Positions 5,519-5,972 of a DNA stretch of 5,972 nt are shown here, piece after piece (position 1 is the first letter of the stretch; each line of letters starts with the position of its first letter). Below the pieces are notes generated by a model. That model ran no database searches and was not told the origin of the DNA. It saw only the letters and a list, made by a program, of their open reading frames with translations. The stretch comes from an uncultured Acidimicrobiaceae bacterium (lineage in GTDB: Bacteria; Actinomycetota; Acidimicrobiia; Spongiisociales; UBA5794). A program made the translations under genes and the position numbers. The stretch lies in NCBI GenBank assembly GCA_947258635.1, contig CAMYJM010000278.1, positions 1 to 5,972 on the forward strand, given 5' to 3'.

Positions 5519-5544
5519 GCCACTCCCGCGCGGGAGGTCGTGGC
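5519..5544. terminator. Palindromic hairpin between convergent genes, likely bidirectional terminator
   Basis: CTCCCGCGCGGGAG (5523-5536) is a perfect 14-base palindrome that can fold with a GCGC loop. GCCA (5519-5522) and TGGC (5541-5544) can extend the stem past a 4-base bulge. It occupies almost all of the 32-base gap between the stop of malonyl-CoA decarboxylase and the stop of the convergent NHL gene. It lacks a U-tract on either strand. Confidence 0.6.
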
Positions 5545-5545
5545 C

Positions 5546-5972
5546 TTAGACGTCCTGGAGGAAGTACTCGGGGATGATCCGAAAGACGAGCTGGCCCCGG
5601 TTCCGGTCGATGACGGTCAGCCTGTCGCCTTCGATAGCGAGGCCGTACGGTCGGAGGAGCGCCCCCGTCGAATCAGGGCGAGTAGCGTCGACCAGCCCCA
5701 CGATTCCCAGATACTTGCCCGACTCTGCGAACACGTGAACGACGGAGCGCTTGTTGTCTGCCATGTAGACGAATCCGTTGTCACCGATGACGACGTCGGC
5801 TGCTTCCGACGTGTTCACGGCTCCCGGAATCATCCAGAACATGGCCAGGTGCCGGCCCTCCGCAGACAGCTTCTGGATGCGACCGGCGCTGAATTCAGCA
5901 ACGTACAGGTTGCCTTCTTCGTCGATGGTGAGCCCGGCCGGCTGGGCAAACGAGAGGGCACCAGGCCCGGTA
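5546..5972 (-). CDS. NHL-repeat beta-propeller protein (C-terminal part, cut by window edge)
   Basis: The frame is open from the TAA at 5546-5548 to the right edge, giving 141 codons; the start and most of the protein lie outside. The internal ATG near 5842 is not a start, since clear repeat sequence continues before it. At least three NHL-type blades are visible: AQPAGLTIDEEGNLYVAE with GRIQKLSAEGRHL; AADVVIGDNGFVYMAD with SVVHVFAESGKYLGIVG; and LLRPYGLAIEGDRLTVID with RGQLVFRI. NHL propellers mediate protein or ligand binding and often sit outside the membrane or follow a transmembrane anchor; whether this one has a signal peptide or other domains cannot be seen. It is convergent with malonyl-CoA decarboxylase, so no functional link is implied by operon structure. 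Confidence 0.88.
   Translation of the reverse strand, partial: TGPGALSFAQPAGLTIDEEGNLYVAEFSAGRIQKLSAEGRHLAMFWMIPGAVNTSEAADVVIGDNGFVYMADNKRSVVHVFAESGKYLGIVGLVDATRPDSTGALLRPYGLAIEGDRLTVIDRNRGQLVFRIIPEYFLQDV

Overview
The window reads like a chromosomal segment of a high-GC bacterium, probably an actinobacterium: GC-rich third codon positions, several GTG starts, GGAGG-type ribosome sites, short actinobacterial-type regulators and strong GC hairpins without U-tracts. The exact lineage cannot be fixed from sequence reading alone; an Acidimicrobiia-like or related environmental actinobacterium is a guess. I see no tRNA, rRNA, CRISPR array, transposase or other sign of mobility.

Layout. (A) 1-1017, minus strand: polyhydroxyalkanoate (PHA) genes. 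An acetoacetyl-CoA reductase (phaB) is followed by the start of a phasin-like granule protein that runs off the left edge. The phasin-like gene has its own near-consensus promoter (TTGACA-16-TATACT) with clustered TATCG/CGATA inverted repeats over the expected transcription start. (B) 1102-1139: a 16-bp perfect hairpin separates the PHA genes from the next operon. (C) 1158-3245, minus strand: an apparent operon of a PadR-family repressor, a membrane protein that joins an N-terminal HAAS-like (DUF1700-type) helical domain to an NfeD domain, and an SPFH/paraslipin (stomatin-like) protein. PadR and the fusion gene overlap. NfeD and SPFH proteins are known partners in membrane microdomains; PadR and HAAS proteins are known neighbours. 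Here the two modules are fused physically. (D) 3246-3529: a divergent intergenic region with a 41-bp concentric dyad centred at 3342 (candidate PadR operator) and a 14-bp perfect hairpin in the leader of the next gene. (E) 3530-4156, plus strand: a single-pass membrane DUF4230 protein. (F) 4278-5513, plus strand: malonyl-CoA decarboxylase. (G) 5546 to the right edge, minus strand: the C-terminal end of an NHL-repeat beta-propeller protein, converging on the decarboxylase gene with a palindromic terminator-like sequence between them.

How the parts may work together. phaB and the phasin-like protein belong to PHA storage. Malonyl-CoA decarboxylase makes acetyl-CoA, which can feed the same pathway, but it is not in the same operon and the link is inference. 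The PadR / HAAS-NfeD / SPFH operon with its divergent DUF4230 neighbour looks like a self-regulated membrane-organisation or envelope-stress module. It is the most interesting part of the window.
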